Of a stretch of 64,000 nucleotides of DNA, positions 36,765-46,129 are shown one piece after another. Under the pieces are notes generated by a model. It had not been told where the DNA came from. It was given only the letters and a program-made list of their open reading frames with translations, and made no database searches. Positions within the stretch are counted from its first letter, which is position 1. Every line of letters begins with the position of its first letter. The translations under genes were made by a program, and so were the position numbers. The stretch spans positions 236,515 through 300,514 of the forward strand of contig NZ_FNZU01000002.1 of the NCBI RefSeq assembly GCF_900109325.1, given 5' to 3'. The DNA comes from Alkalibacterium pelagium. GTDB taxonomy: Bacteria; Bacillota; Bacilli; Lactobacillales; Carnobacteriaceae_A.

Positions 36765-37433
36765 ATGAAACAGTCAACACTATATACATCTTTAATTTAT
36801 ACACTTACTTTACTCACTTCTCTATTTATTTTCATCATGATGATCGGACTTGAATTTAACGGACTGCTCGCTTTGGGGCTGAGTATAGGAGCTGGAGTGC
36901 TTATGTTGAAAAAATTCGGTAGAAAGACATCTTCTGCAAAGAATACAAGCCAAAAATTACCGAAGATGACCCAGGAGAAAGAAGCCTTTTATACTTCAAA
37001 AGGCCTATCTAAAGAAGATATTCAGTATTTCAGAAAAACAATGCACAAAGCGAAAGAACAGGTTATAATGATCGAAAAGAATATGACTCAGTCTGGTAAG
37101 CTTAGAGCAATTGAAAACCGCAATAACACGGTAGCCCTATCAAAAGCATTGTTCAAGGAAATTACCGATGAACCTGATCGTCTCCATGAAGTCGACCAGT
37201 TTCTATACGTCCACCTGCCATCACTGGCAGATCTGGTTAAGAAATACGTCGAAATCGAAAATCACAAGGCTAAAAGCAAAGCGACCTATGATATTCTTGA
37301 GAAATCGTCTCAGACAATCGACAAAATGTGCGGACAGATTGTAGAAGACTATGTCATGTTTAAAGAAGACGATATCCAGGATCTTGATGTAGAAATCGAA
37401 CTAGCCAAACGTACATTGAATGACGAACTGTAA
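36765..37433 (+). CDS. XpaC-like membrane protein (5-bromo-4-chloroindolyl phosphate hydrolysis family)
   Basis: The 222-residue protein has two N-terminal membrane segments (about 8-27 and 30-47) and a helical cytoplasmic part (about 68-222, with FRKTMHKAKEQVIMIEKNM). It fits the XpaC family, whose name comes from a reporter phenotype and whose true role is unknown. GGAGG precedes the ATG. It is followed after 29 nt by a TelA-family gene, the usual partner, so the pair likely acts together at the membrane. Confidence 0.87.
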   Translation: MKQSTLYTSLIYTLTLLTSLFIFIMMIGLEFNGLLALGLSIGAGVLMLKKFGRKTSSAKNTSQKLPKMTQEKEAFYTSKGLSKEDIQYFRKTMHKAKEQVIMIEKNMTQSGKLRAIENRNNTVALSKALFKEITDEPDRLHEVDQFLYVHLPSLADLVKKYVEIENHKAKSKATYDILEKSSQTIDKMCGQIVEDYVMFKEDDIQDLDVEIELAKRTLNDEL

Positions 37434-37462
37434 TATTAACCCATACACAAGGAGCTGTTACA

Positions 37463-38668
37463 ATGGCAAACGAAGAGAATGATTTATTCGAAAAAAAGGA
37501 ACAGAGTGAAATCGATGACTTATTGGCAAATCCTTTTGGTGCTTCCGCAAAAACTGAACCTACTGTAGAAAAAAATGAGATAAAAAAGCAGAATGAAGTA
37601 AAAAAAGTGATCGATACTTTAAATGAAACGAGAAAGAAACAGGCTTACGAATTGGCTAAAATGATTGATACTTCTGATACTGATTCTCTTCTGAACTACG
37701 GTGCTCAAGCCCAGCAGAAGCTTGGTGAATTTTCGCATTCCGTACTGAACCATGTTCAGAATCAGGAGACTAGCCATATCGGTGAAACCCTCAATGATCT
37801 GATGTTTCGTTTGAATGAGGCAAATCCTAACGAGCTTAAAGCTGATGACCGGAATATCTTCAAGAAAATGTTCCGAAAGATAAACCGGTCAATTTATGAA
37901 ACGACTGCTAAATACCAGAAGATTGGTGCTCAAGTCGACAAAATAGCAGTCAAACTGGATAAAGAACGTGAACTGCTTCTAAAAGATAATGTCATGCTTG
38001 AAGAATTGTACGAAAAGAACTACGAGTACTTCGAAGCTTTAAATGTCTATATTGCAGCTGGAGAAGTAAAAATCGACGAGCTCAGCAATGAAGTGATTCC
38101 GCAGGCTGTCAAGCATGCAGAAGACAGTGGAAACCAGATGGAAGTTCAGAAGGTTAATGACTTGAATCAGTTCCTGAATCGCCTGGACAAACGTGTATAT
38201 GATTTAAAGACCGCTCGTCAGATGACTATTCAGCAGGCACCACAAATCCGTCTCATCCAGAATACCAATCAGGCTTTAAGTGAAAAAATACAGACATCCA
38301 TTAATACTGCTATTCCTTTATGGAAAAACCAGATCGTTGTTGCACTGACTCTCCTCCGTCAGAAAGAAGCTGTAACGGCTCAAAGACAGGTTTCCGAAAC
38401 AACCAATGAGCTTCTGACTAAGAATTCAGAAATGTTAAAACAGTCCTCAATTGAAACGGCTAAAGAAAACGAGCGCGGAGTCATCGATATCGAAACGCTT
38501 GAAAAAACGCAGGCCGATCTTGTTGAGACATTGGAAGAAACCTTATCTATTCAGCGGGAAGGACGTTCCAAGCGTAAAGAAGCAGAAGTTCAGCTTCAGC
38601 AGCTTGAAAGTCGTCTGAAAGATCAGCTTCTTCAACTGACTGAACCAAAACAACCGGATTCTAATTAA
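37463..38668 (+). CDS. telA: TelA/YceH-family toxic anion resistance protein
   Basis: The 401-residue soluble, mostly helical protein has the TelA-family features, with NRSIYETTAKYQKIGAQVDKIAVKLDKERELLLKDNVMLEELYEKN and the Gln-rich ARQMTIQQAPQIRLIQNTNQALSEKIQ segment leading to PLWKNQIVVALTL. Members are linked to tellurite and envelope-stress resistance, but the mechanism is not established. AAGGAGC precedes the ATG. It forms a two-gene unit with the XpaC-like gene. Confidence 0.92.
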   Translation: MANEENDLFEKKEQSEIDDLLANPFGASAKTEPTVEKNEIKKQNEVKKVIDTLNETRKKQAYELAKMIDTSDTDSLLNYGAQAQQKLGEFSHSVLNHVQNQETSHIGETLNDLMFRLNEANPNELKADDRNIFKKMFRKINRSIYETTAKYQKIGAQVDKIAVKLDKERELLLKDNVMLEELYEKNYEYFEALNVYIAAGEVKIDELSNEVIPQAVKHAEDSGNQMEVQKVNDLNQFLNRLDKRVYDLKTARQMTIQQAPQIRLIQNTNQALSEKIQTSINTAIPLWKNQIVVALTLLRQKEAVTAQRQVSETTNELLTKNSEMLKQSSIETAKENERGVIDIETLEKTQADLVETLEETLSIQREGRSKRKEAEVQLQQLESRLKDQLLQLTEPKQPDSN

Positions 38669-38703
38669 ATAGTACAATTTTATCTTTTCTCAAGTGTAAA
38701 CAT

Positions 38704-38732
38704 TTGAATAAAATGTGGCAATTCCATATACT
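38704..38732 (+). promoter_or_regulatory. Predicted promoter of the GlsB/YeaQ-type gene
   Basis: TTGAAT (38704-38709) and TATACT (38727-38732) are separated by 17 bp. Confidence 0.65.
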
Positions 38733-38773
38733 AAGTATGTAAGTTATTCAAAAAGAAAGAGGAGAGATGTATT

Positions 38774-39016
38774 ATGTTAGGATTTATTTGGTCACTTATT
38801 GTGGGTGGAGTTATTGGTGCAATCGGTCAGGCTATTGTCGGTACTGATGTACCAGGTGGTATTATAGGTAACATTATTATAGGTTTCGTTGGTGCTTGGG
38901 CAGGCCATGCATTGTTCCAGATGGGACCTGAATTAGGTGGATTCTATATTATTCCTGCAATTGTAGGGGCAATATTGATCGTATTCATCTATGACCTGAT
39001 TGCAAGCAGATTATAA
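38774..39016 (+). CDS. GlsB/YeaQ/YmgE-family small membrane protein
   Basis: The 80-residue protein has three hydrophobic segments and the repeated Gly-rich pattern of this family (GGVIGAIGQAIVG, GGIIGNIIIGFVGAWAG, IPAIVGAILIVFIYDLI). Such proteins are often general-stress induced; the name transglycosylase-associated is historical. AAAGAGGAGAG lies upstream of the ATG. It has its own promoter and terminator. Confidence 0.92.
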   Translation: MLGFIWSLIVGGVIGAIGQAIVGTDVPGGIIGNIIIGFVGAWAGHALFQMGPELGGFYIIPAIVGAILIVFIYDLIASRL

Positions 39017-39032
39017 TCATAGATTTCCATAT

Positions 39033-39072
39033 AAAAAACTTCCTCAAGTCTGTAAATTGAGGAAGTTTTTTT
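39033..39072. terminator. Bidirectional terminator between convergent genes
   Basis: AAAAACTTCCTCAA pairs with TTGAGGAAGTTTTT, with T-runs on both strands. It serves the YeaQ-type gene and the second csp. Confidence 0.9.
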
Positions 39073-39079
39073 ATTATTA

Positions 39080-39280
39080 TCACAGTTTTTCAACGTTGGA
39101 TGCCTGAGGTCCTCTGTCGCCTTCGATGATGTCGAACTCTACTTCCTGACCATCATCAAGTGACTTATACCCTTCACTATTGATTGCACTGTAGTGGACA
39201 AATACATCTTCATGTCCATCAACTTCGATAAATCCGAAGCCTTTTTCAGCGTTGAACCACTTGACCTTACCTTGAGCCAT
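39080..39280 (-). CDS. Cold-shock protein (CspA family), second copy
   Basis: The 66-residue protein [20 protein letters not shown] has RNP1 KGFGFIE and RNP2 VFVHYSA and is a close paralogue of the protein encoded at 17302-17502. Differences cluster near the N-terminus and in GHEDVF. I chose the ATG at 39280 because TAGGAGG lies 9 nt upstream. The leader of about 95 nt is consistent with post-transcriptional cold control. Confidence 0.95.
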   Translation of the reverse strand: MAQGKVKWFNAEKGFGFIEVDGHEDVFVHYSAINSEGYKSLDDGQEVEFDIIEGDRGPQASNVEKL

Positions 39281-39380
39281 AAGTACTTTCCTCCTACTAT
39301 TTTTCTTGCAACAGAAATCTAATACTGACATACTACTATGAAAGTTAGGATAAAGCAGTTAAACCTCCATTACATATAAA

Positions 39381-39409
39381 ATTATACAAAAGAAAACGCT
39401 TTAAATCAA
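39381..39409 (-). promoter_or_regulatory. Promoter of the second csp gene
   Basis: TTGATT (39404-39409) and TATAAT (39381-39386) are separated by 17 bp on the minus strand. Confidence 0.75.
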
Positions 39410-39438
39410 TAACCCTATAATGAATTTAGCAGTAAAAT

Positions 39439-39484
39439 ACTGAGTTCCTCCAGTTTTCAATAGAAAACAGAGGAACTCAGTTTC
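39439..39484 (-). terminator. Terminator after ileS
   Basis: A long stem (ACTGAGTTCCTC..GTTTTC / GAAAAC..AGGAACTCAGT) lies 10 nt past the ileS stop codon. The T-run is modest (TATTTTA). Confidence 0.75.
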
Positions 39485-39492
39485 AACTCACT

Positions 39493-42273
39493 TTAACTGT
39501 TTAAAACTTCAGGGTAATGCTCTTCACAAATAGAGTGGCAGCGTGGGCACAACTGCTCATCCTCATTCAAAGCTACTGTTTCTTCAGATGTGATACGGCA
39601 GCGTGTGCATACCTCCCCTGGCATACGTTCGACCTTGATTGCTACACCATCAAAATCAAGAATAGACTCGTCGCCTTCAGGTTTTTCATCAAGACTTTTC
39701 ACAATGAATTCAGATGCGATAAGGATCTGGCGGATATCACTGTCAAGTGTATCTAGAAGACTTCTGATATCATCTGAAGCGTAGACTGTCGTTTTCGCTT
39801 CAAAGTCTTTTCCGATCACTTTATTCTCTCTTGCCACTTCGTTAGCTTTTAGTACTTTGTCTCGGAATGTCATGAATGCACTCCAGTTTTCAAGTACTTC
39901 TTCTTCATTGCTGAAAGATTGTACTTCAGGGAATTCTGACAGCTGTACGAAATCCTCTTCTTCCTGCAGGTATGTCCACATTTCTTCTGCTGAATGAGGC
40001 AGGATCGGCGTAAGCAGTTTAGTCAGATCTCTGATGATGTGATAGAAAACTGTCTGCATCGCCCGTCTGCTGTAGGCATCAGGCGCGTCAATGTATAGAA
40101 CATCCTTGGAGAAGTTCGCATAGAAGTTTGAAACATCTACAGTACAGAACTGATTGATTTCTTTAAAGATATCTGAGAAATCATAACGCTCATAGCCATC
40201 CACGACGTTTTTCACTGTCTGGTTCAGACGGTTCATCAAGTACTGATCCACTGGGCGTAAGTCTTCATAAGCAATGCCATCCGCTTTAAAGTCGAAATCT
40301 TCAGTATTCTGGATCAGGAAGCGAATCGTATTTCTGATCTTTCTGTAAATTTCCGATACCTGTTTAAGAATATCCATGCTGACTTTTACATCTGCCTGAG
40401 TATCTACACTGGATACCCAAAGACGGATCAGATCGGCACCCATCTGCTTGATGACTTTATTAGGATCGATTACATTACCAATCGATTTACTCATTTTCTT
40501 CCCTTTGCCATCAAGAACCATTCCTTGAGAAAGAACAGCTTTATAAGGAGATACTCCATTTATTGCAACAGATGTCGTGATGCTGGAGTTGAACCAGCCT
40601 CTATACTGATCAGATCCTTCAAGGTACAAGTCTGCCGGGAAGGTCAGGTTCTCTCTTTTGCGCAGTACTGCATGGTGAGAAGATCCGGAATCGAACCATA
40701 CGTCCATGATATCTGTTTCTTTCGTAAATACCCCATTAGGACTGGATGGGTGTGTGAATCCTTCCGGCAATAGCTCTGCAGGCTCTTTTTCAAACCAAAT
40801 ATTCGAGCCGTGTTCCTCGAATAACTGGGCAACATGTTCAGTTGTTTCCGGCGTGATGATCGCATCTCCGTTTTCAGCATAGAATATCGGCAGAGGTACA
40901 CCCCAGGCACGTTGTCTGGAAATGACCCAGTCTCCACGGTCTCTGACCATGTTATATATGCGCTGCATTCCCCAAGGCTGCAGCCAGTCCACTTTCTGTA
41001 CAGCATCAAGAATATCATCTCTGAAATTGTTGATAGAAGCAAACCATTGCGGAGTCGCTCTGAATATTACTGGTTTCTTAGTTCTCCAGTCATGTGGATA
41101 ACTGTGAGTAAAGAAATCAAGTTTTAGCAACGCATCATTCTCTTCCAGCCATTCAGTGATCTGTTTATTTGCTTTGTCATAGAACTGTCCTTCCAGTCCT
41201 GGAGCTTCGTCAGTGAAGCAGCCTCTTTCGTCTACTGGAGACAGAACAGGCAACTGATACTTCTGACATACGATAAAGTCATCCTCACCGTGGCCAGGAG
41301 CAGTATGAACAAGTCCAGTACCATCTTCAAGGGTAACGTGATCCCCTAAAATCAATAAGGACTCGCGATCATAAAATGGATGCTGTGCAGTAATCCCTTC
41401 AAGATCTTTACCGGCAACTTCTTTAATTAATGTCACATCAGACCATTCAAGAGTCTCTGCAACTTCTTCAGCTAGTTTAGATGCAACAACAAATTTTCGG
41501 CCGTCTGCTTCCAGCACAGCATAATTTGTGTCGGGCTTAACTGCAATAGCTAAGTTCGCAGGTAGTGTCCATGGCGTAGTTGTCCAGATGATGAACGATG
41601 TATCATTATCCAGAAGATCATTGCCGTCTTTTACTGTAAACGCGACATAGATGTTAGGCGATCGCACATCGTGGTATTCGATTTCTGCTTCAGCAAGTGC
41701 TGATTCACTTGACGGAGACCAGTAAATCGGTTTAAGACCTCTATAGATATAATCTTTTTCAGCCATTTTTCCGAAAACGCGTATCTGTTCAGCTTCATAG
41801 TCCTTGGTAAGAGTGACATAGGGATTATCCCATTCACCGGTAACTCCAAGTCGTTTAAAGTCTGTTCTCTGTTTTTCTACCTGTTCCCAGGCATAATCTT
41901 CACAGAGCTTTCTGAATTCCACTACTGACATGGACTTTCTGTCTACACCAGTATTAGTCAGCGCCTGTTCTATAGGTAGGCCATGGGTGTCCCAACCAGG
42001 TACATATGGTGATCTGTAACCAGACATGGATTTATATCTGACGATAATATCCTTTGATATTTTGTTCAAAGCATGTCCAATGTGGATGTTCCCATTAGCA
42101 TATGGAGGGCCATCATGAAGAACAAAAGACGGTTTATCTTTATTCAGTTCCTGTCTCTTGTTATAGATGTCTGCTTCTTCCCATTCCTTCTGTCTCTCTG
42201 GTTCTTTGTTCGGCAAACCCGCCCGCATGGGAAAGTCTGTTTTCAGCAGATTTAGTGTATCTTTGATTTCCAT
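39493..42273 (-). CDS. ileS: Isoleucyl-tRNA synthetase
   Basis: IleS charges tRNA(Ile) and edits valine. The 926-residue class I enzyme has the HIGH-type motif [15 protein letters not shown], the KMSKS motif ([14 protein letters not shown]), the CP1 editing domain with [16 protein letters not shown], and a C-terminal zinc finger formed by CTRCR and CPRCHSIC. The gene ends the division cluster, downstream of divIVA as in many Gram-positives, but behind a T-box leader and its own probable promoter. Confidence 0.97.
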   Translation of the reverse strand: MEIKDTLNLLKTDFPMRAGLPNKEPERQKEWEEADIYNKRQELNKDKPSFVLHDGPPYANGNIHIGHALNKISKDIIVRYKSMSGYRSPYVPGWDTHGLPIEQALTNTGVDRKSMSVVEFRKLCEDYAWEQVEKQRTDFKRLGVTGEWDNPYVTLTKDYEAEQIRVFGKMAEKDYIYRGLKPIYWSPSSESALAEAEIEYHDVRSPNIYVAFTVKDGNDLLDNDTSFIIWTTTPWTLPANLAIAVKPDTNYAVLEADGRKFVVASKLAEEVAETLEWSDVTLIKEVAGKDLEGITAQHPFYDRESLLILGDHVTLEDGTGLVHTAPGHGEDDFIVCQKYQLPVLSPVDERGCFTDEAPGLEGQFYDKANKQITEWLEENDALLKLDFFTHSYPHDWRTKKPVIFRATPQWFASINNFRDDILDAVQKVDWLQPWGMQRIYNMVRDRGDWVISRQRAWGVPLPIFYAENGDAIITPETTEHVAQLFEEHGSNIWFEKEPAELLPEGFTHPSSPNGVFTKETDIMDVWFDSGSSHHAVLRKRENLTFPADLYLEGSDQYRGWFNSSITTSVAINGVSPYKAVLSQGMVLDGKGKKMSKSIGNVIDPNKVIKQMGADLIRLWVSSVDTQADVKVSMDILKQVSEIYRKIRNTIRFLIQNTEDFDFKADGIAYEDLRPVDQYLMNRLNQTVKNVVDGYERYDFSDIFKEINQFCTVDVSNFYANFSKDVLYIDAPDAYSRRAMQTVFYHIIRDLTKLLTPILPHSAEEMWTYLQEEEDFVQLSEFPEVQSFSNEEEVLENWSAFMTFRDKVLKANEVARENKVIGKDFEAKTTVYASDDIRSLLDTLDSDIRQILIASEFIVKSLDEKPEGDESILDFDGVAIKVERMPGEVCTRCRITSEETVALNEDEQLCPRCHSICEEHYPEVLNS

Positions 42274-42299
42274 TTTCTCACCCTTATTCTAATAGTTTT

Positions 42300-42440
42300 G
42301 ATAAAAAAAAGACCTCATCCGAAAGGACGAAATCATCGTGGTACCACCTTAATTTGAAAAGTGAAGAGTTAATCTTCCCTTTTCCTTCGCTTCCTTAACG
42401 CAGAATGACGCAAGTACTTACTTTATTCAGCACTTGTTGA
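42300..42440 (-). promoter_or_regulatory. T-box leader of ileS, apparently short
   Basis: On the minus strand the T-box core AAGGTGGTACCACG (42337-42350) is followed by a 10-bp terminator hairpin and an eight-T tail. Upstream, only about 90 nt separate the core from the predicted transcription start. They hold an 8-bp hairpin CAAGTGCT/AGTACTTG and a GAAGA/TCTTC stem III. I could not place a canonical Stem I with an isoleucine specifier. The T-box identity is secure; the upstream architecture is not. Confidence 0.85.
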
Positions 42441-42445
42441 CTTAA

Positions 42446-42473
42446 ATGATAACACATAGCTTCCGCTTGTCAA
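42446..42473 (-). promoter_or_regulatory. Predicted ileS promoter
   Basis: A consensus TTGACA (42468-42473) and TATCAT (42446-42451) are separated by 16 bp on the minus strand. Confidence 0.65.
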
Positions 42474-42536
42474 TTCTCACCAGGTATTGACTCTCTGTTA
42501 AGCGTACACTATCTGTCGCGTTTTAAGTATCTTAAA

Positions 42537-43193
42537 TTATTTTACTTCAGGGAGTTCGACTGCGGGCGTCATGCCTTCTTCGTACCCGTCCAGCTCTTCA
42601 GTTTCTTCAACTTCATCGACCTGATCCTCGTCCTGTCTGTCTTCCAGTTCTTTCTTTACTTCTTTAATCGTTTCGATATCCGGCTGTTCAGAGGTTGGCG
42701 GCTGAAGAAGATCATCCCATTCTTCCTTTTTTACCAGTTCAAGCTGAGATTCGATCATCAACTGAAGTCGCTGTCTGAAAATACGGCTTTGCTTTCTAAG
42801 CTCTTCAGTTTCCTGCTCGATGCGTCTAGCTTTGTTCACAGCATCTTTCAGAAGCTCATCTGCATGATTTTCAGCATCATGCTTGACATTAGAGGCTTGA
42901 GTTTCCGCTTCTTTTGTAATCATTTCCGCTTCTTTTTCAGCATTCTTCTTCAGACGGTCAGCTGCGTCCTGAGCGACTAAGATCGATTTATTGAGAGAAT
43001 CATGCATCTGATCATAATTTGCCAGTTTTTCTTCAGCAAAGCTCAGTTTCTTTTCTGTTTCTTTTTTCTGTTTTAAAAGCATTTCGTAGTCTTTAATGAT
43101 CTGATCAAGGTAATCATTTACATCATCCTGATCATACCCTCTCATTTTAACAGGAAATTCCTTATTATGTATATCCAATGGTGTTAATGCCAT
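42537..43193 (-). CDS. divIVA: Cell-division protein DivIVA
   Basis: DivIVA binds curved membrane at septa and poles and positions Min and wall enzymes. The 218-residue protein has the membrane-binding N-terminal domain (MALTPLDIHNKEFPVKMRGYDQDDVNDYL) and long coiled coils (about 30-150), then an acidic C-terminal tail (about 170-218). I chose the ATG at 43193 because GGAGGTG lies 7 nt upstream and the family starts here. It is the last division gene before ileS. Confidence 0.96.
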   Translation of the reverse strand: MALTPLDIHNKEFPVKMRGYDQDDVNDYLDQIIKDYEMLLKQKKETEKKLSFAEEKLANYDQMHDSLNKSILVAQDAADRLKKNAEKEAEMITKEAETQASNVKHDAENHADELLKDAVNKARRIEQETEELRKQSRIFRQRLQLMIESQLELVKKEEWDDLLQPPTSEQPDIETIKEVKKELEDRQDEDQVDEVEETEELDGYEEGMTPAVELPEVK

Positions 43194-43269
43194 GGAAAAA
43201 CACCTCCACATTTTATTAGGCTTCAATGCCTTTAGTATAATGAAACTGAACCATTATCTCAAGAATCAG

Positions 43270-44070
43270 TTAACTGTTTCTGTCCAGAACTCCAAGAGAT
43301 AGTCGAATTTTTTCTTTTTTAGTCTTTCCCTCAATCGATTGCAGTCGTAAGCGGCCGTATCCTCGAATAGATACAACATCATAAATACCAAGTACAGTAT
43401 CTGGTCGGTCTGTTTCATTCCAGTTTATTTTTACTTTTCCTGAAGCGATCAGCTCTTTTGATTTCTGTCTGGAAATATTAAAAGCACCGGCGAGAACAAC
43501 ATCCAGTCTTAAGGAAGAAACGATTTCATCTCTATCTTCCCAGCTGTCTTTTGGAAGAATCAGATCAGTATAGGAAATTTCTTCAAGCTGTATTGTAATT
43601 TTTCCTATCTTGTCTATAGAAGACATCAGAAAATCCATGATCGATCCGTCTGCAAAGAACTGCCAGCGGTCGCCATCGGAAATTATATCTCCGATCGTAC
43701 TTCTATCGATTCCAGCTCCCATAAGTGTTCCGAGTATTTTTCCGTGACTCAAGTCAGCGAACTTCTTAGGGTATCTGATTTCAGAAATTCTGATGTCGAA
43801 ATCATTCTGATCCGGATCAAAATAAGACGGTGAAAGATAGAGGCGCCTGCGTTCGGCTGCCTCATATCCCCCATACGTACTTATCTTTATATCCTCATAT
43901 TGTCCAGCTATCGATTCAACGATGAACTGCTGCCTCGGATCCAGAAATGGACTCAGATAAGGTGTGTACTGCATCTCAACCTGACGCAGCCAGTCACTCA
44001 CCTGATCGATAAACTGTTTCTCATCTTCTCTGAAGTGCTGATAAATTGATTCCATTGTCATCTCATCCAA
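43270..44070 (-). CDS. ylmH: YlmH-like S4-domain RNA-binding protein
   Basis: The 266-residue protein has an N-terminal domain with SPFLDPRQQFIVESIAGQYEDIKISTYGGYEAAERRR and a C-terminal S4 domain (about 188-250, RLDVVLAGAFNISRQKSKELIASGKVKINW). YlmH is linked to division-gene clusters and has also been connected to rescue of stalled ribosomes in Bacillus. It overlaps the ylmG gene by 8 nt. Confidence 0.92.
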   Translation of the reverse strand: MDEMTMESIYQHFREDEKQFIDQVSDWLRQVEMQYTPYLSPFLDPRQQFIVESIAGQYEDIKISTYGGYEAAERRRLYLSPSYFDPDQNDFDIRISEIRYPKKFADLSHGKILGTLMGAGIDRSTIGDIISDGDRWQFFADGSIMDFLMSSIDKIGKITIQLEEISYTDLILPKDSWEDRDEIVSSLRLDVVLAGAFNISRQKSKELIASGKVKINWNETDRPDTVLGIYDVVSIRGYGRLRLQSIEGKTKKEKIRLSLGVLDRNS

Positions 44071-44362
44071 ACTGTCTGACTAAATTAAACAGCATACTGA
44101 ATACTGCATTAACTCCGTAACCCACAAATGTTAAAGAAAACAGTGCGACTAGCCCTGCCAGACTGATCATGCCAATAGGCGGAACGAAGCGTCTGAAGAA
44201 CCCGACATATGGTTCACAGATTCTGATCAGAAACTGCCCCAGGCTGGACTGATATCCACCAGGGAGCCATGACAGCAGAAAGTATACAACAAGCGCTATT
44301 CTATAGACTTGCAGTCCCTGCATAATTAGATTATATAATACACTTAATATTTGAAGGCCCAT
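44063..44362 (-). CDS. ylmG: YggT/YlmG-family membrane protein
   Basis: The 99-residue protein has two hydrophobic segments (about 5-30 and 70-95) around the conserved FLLSWLPG..SSLGQFLIRICEPYVGFFRRFVPPIGMISLAG region of YggT proteins. Its role is unknown but it lies with sepF in the division cluster. The ribosome binding site (GGAG) is about 13 nt from the ATG, so spacing is long. Confidence 0.93.
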   Translation of the reverse strand: MGLQILSVLYNLIMQGLQVYRIALVVYFLLSWLPGGYQSSLGQFLIRICEPYVGFFRRFVPPIGMISLAGLVALFSLTFVGYGVNAVFSMLFNLVRQFG

Positions 44363-44386
44363 TTATAAAATAAAGCTCCGTTCTCA

Positions 44387-44857
44387 TTAGTAATCGTTGT
44401 TTTTTAATGCCTGCAGTTCTGCCCCATCAATTTCAAAAGAATGAGGGGTACAGATGAAAATTTCTTCGCCGAGTCTCTGAATATCTCCCTTGATCGCATA
44501 GGTTGTTCCCATAAGGAAATCGATCATCTTTTTAGCCTGATTTTTTTCCATTCTCCTGAAGTTCAGAATGACAGACTGATTTGCAAGAAGCAGATCAGCG
44601 ATGGATTGAACATCAGAGTAAAGCCTTGGTTCCATCACTTTTATGCGTGGCTTTTTCAAGGCCTGCTGGTGGTTGATGGCCACAACATTTTGAGAAACGG
44701 ATTTTTTTGTTTCTTCCATCCCTCTAAATGCAGGCACTGTTGCCTCGGGCGCTTTTTTCTTCTCTTTTTTCGGTGTCTGCTCTGACATGTCTTCTTCCAG
44801 ATCGTTGTCAGTATCATTTAAAGAAAAGTAATCATTTAATTTATCTTTGATGCTCAT
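44387..44857 (-). CDS. sepF: Cell-division protein SepF
   Basis: SepF polymerises into rings and anchors FtsZ to the membrane. The 156-residue protein has an N-terminal amphipathic helix (MSIKDKLNDYFSL), an acidic and lysine-rich linker (about 15-45), and the C-terminal SepF domain (about 70-150) with VMEPRLYSDVQSIADLL, VILNFRRM and MIDFLMGTTYAIKGDIQRLGEEIFICTP. It lies 24 nt after ftsZ. Confidence 0.95.
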   Translation of the reverse strand: MSIKDKLNDYFSLNDTDNDLEEDMSEQTPKKEKKKAPEATVPAFRGMEETKKSVSQNVVAINHQQALKKPRIKVMEPRLYSDVQSIADLLLANQSVILNFRRMEKNQAKKMIDFLMGTTYAIKGDIQRLGEEIFICTPHSFEIDGAELQALKNNDY

Positions 44858-44881
44858 TTTACTCTTCCTTTCCAGTGACTG

Positions 44882-46099
44882 TTATTTACGTCGACGTCTG
44901 AAGAAAGGGGGAGTATCCATTTCTTCACTTGTGCTGTCGGTTTCATCATCTCTGGAAAACAAATTTCCGGAAGCCGACTCTTTACGGTTTTCAGCTTTTT
45001 CATCCAGGTCTGCATTGTGTCTGTCCCTAAGATTAGGCTCTTTACGGATATCCCAGTTGCCGAAAGGATCCTTTTCATTTGATGCAGGTGCAGAAGGTTT
45101 TGACTGCTTCTTAGATGGAGCAGGCTTCTGCTGCTGGTTCTTCTCAGCATCTATACCTGTTGCAATAACTGTTACGATAACCTCATCGCCCAGATCTTCA
45201 TTAATTGAAGTACCGAAGATAATGTTAACGTCGTTTGTAGCTGCTGCAGATACGATATCTGAGGCATCCTGTGCTTCAAATAGTGTCAGGTCAGATCCAC
45301 CCGTAATATTTAGAAGTACATTTTCTGCCCCATCCAGAGATACTTCAAGTAGTGGGGATGAGATGGCTTTCTTAGTTGCCTCAGCTGTTCGGTTTTCTCC
45401 AGTTGCTGTACCGATACCCATTAACGCTGATCCCTGATTTTCCATGACAGTTTTAACGTCTGCAAAGTCCAAGTTAACGTAACCAGGATTGGTGATCAGA
45501 TCAGAGATACCCTGTACCCCTTGTCTCAAGACGTTATCAGCCTCTCTGAAAGCTTCCATCATTGGGGTCTTCTTATCTACTATTTCAAGCAGACGATTAT
45601 TCGAAATTGTAACTAATGTATCCACATGTTCGCGCATGGATGCAATACCTTCTGCAGCAAATCGGCCTTTTTTCGGTCCTTCAAAAGTGAAAGGTCTCGT
45701 AATGACACCAACTGTCAGAGCCCCTTGTTCTTTAGCAATGCGTGCTACGATTCCGGCAGCACCAGTTCCTGTTCCGCCACCCATTCCTGCAGTAACGAAG
45801 ACCATGTCAGCTCCCTGCAGCGCGTCAGCAATAGCTTCTTCACTTTCCTCAGCAGATTTTCTTCCTACTTCAGGGTTGGCTCCTGCTCCAAGGCCTCTAG
45901 TCAGTTTAGGTCCTAATTGAATTTTAGTTTCTGCACTCATCATATCCAGTGCCTGCAGGTCAGTATTGGCAACAATGAATTCCACGCCTTGTACATCGTC
46001 TTCGATCATACGGTTGACAGCATTTCCTCCAGCGCCACCCACACCTATTACTTTAATAACTGCTCCATTTGAGATTGCTGAATCAAATCCTAATTCCAT
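44882..46099 (-). CDS. ftsZ: Cell-division protein FtsZ
   Basis: FtsZ is the tubulin-like GTPase that forms the division ring. The 405-residue protein has the GTP-binding signature GGGTGTG (107-113), the T7 loop [11 protein letters not shown], a variable linker (about 320-390) and the C-terminal peptide [11 protein letters not shown] that binds FtsA and SepF. AGGAGG lies before the ATG. It follows ftsA by 30 nt. Confidence 0.98.
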   Translation of the reverse strand: MELGFDSAISNGAVIKVIGVGGAGGNAVNRMIEDDVQGVEFIVANTDLQALDMMSAETKIQLGPKLTRGLGAGANPEVGRKSAEESEEAIADALQGADMVFVTAGMGGGTGTGAAGIVARIAKEQGALTVGVITRPFTFEGPKKGRFAAEGIASMREHVDTLVTISNNRLLEIVDKKTPMMEAFREADNVLRQGVQGISDLITNPGYVNLDFADVKTVMENQGSALMGIGTATGENRTAEATKKAISSPLLEVSLDGAENVLLNITGGSDLTLFEAQDASDIVSAAATNDVNIIFGTSINEDLGDEVIVTVIATGIDAEKNQQQKPAPSKKQSKPSAPASNEKDPFGNWDIRKEPNLRDRHNADLDEKAENRKESASGNLFSRDDETDSTSEEMDTPPFFRRRRK

Positions 46100-46129
46100 T
46101 CTTTTTCCTCCTGTATAACCTTATCCAAT

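Noticed and set aside
44847..45437. 196-codon plus-strand open frame opposite ftsZ
   Set aside because: Serine-rich translation typical of an antisense shadow; ftsZ is certain on the other strand.
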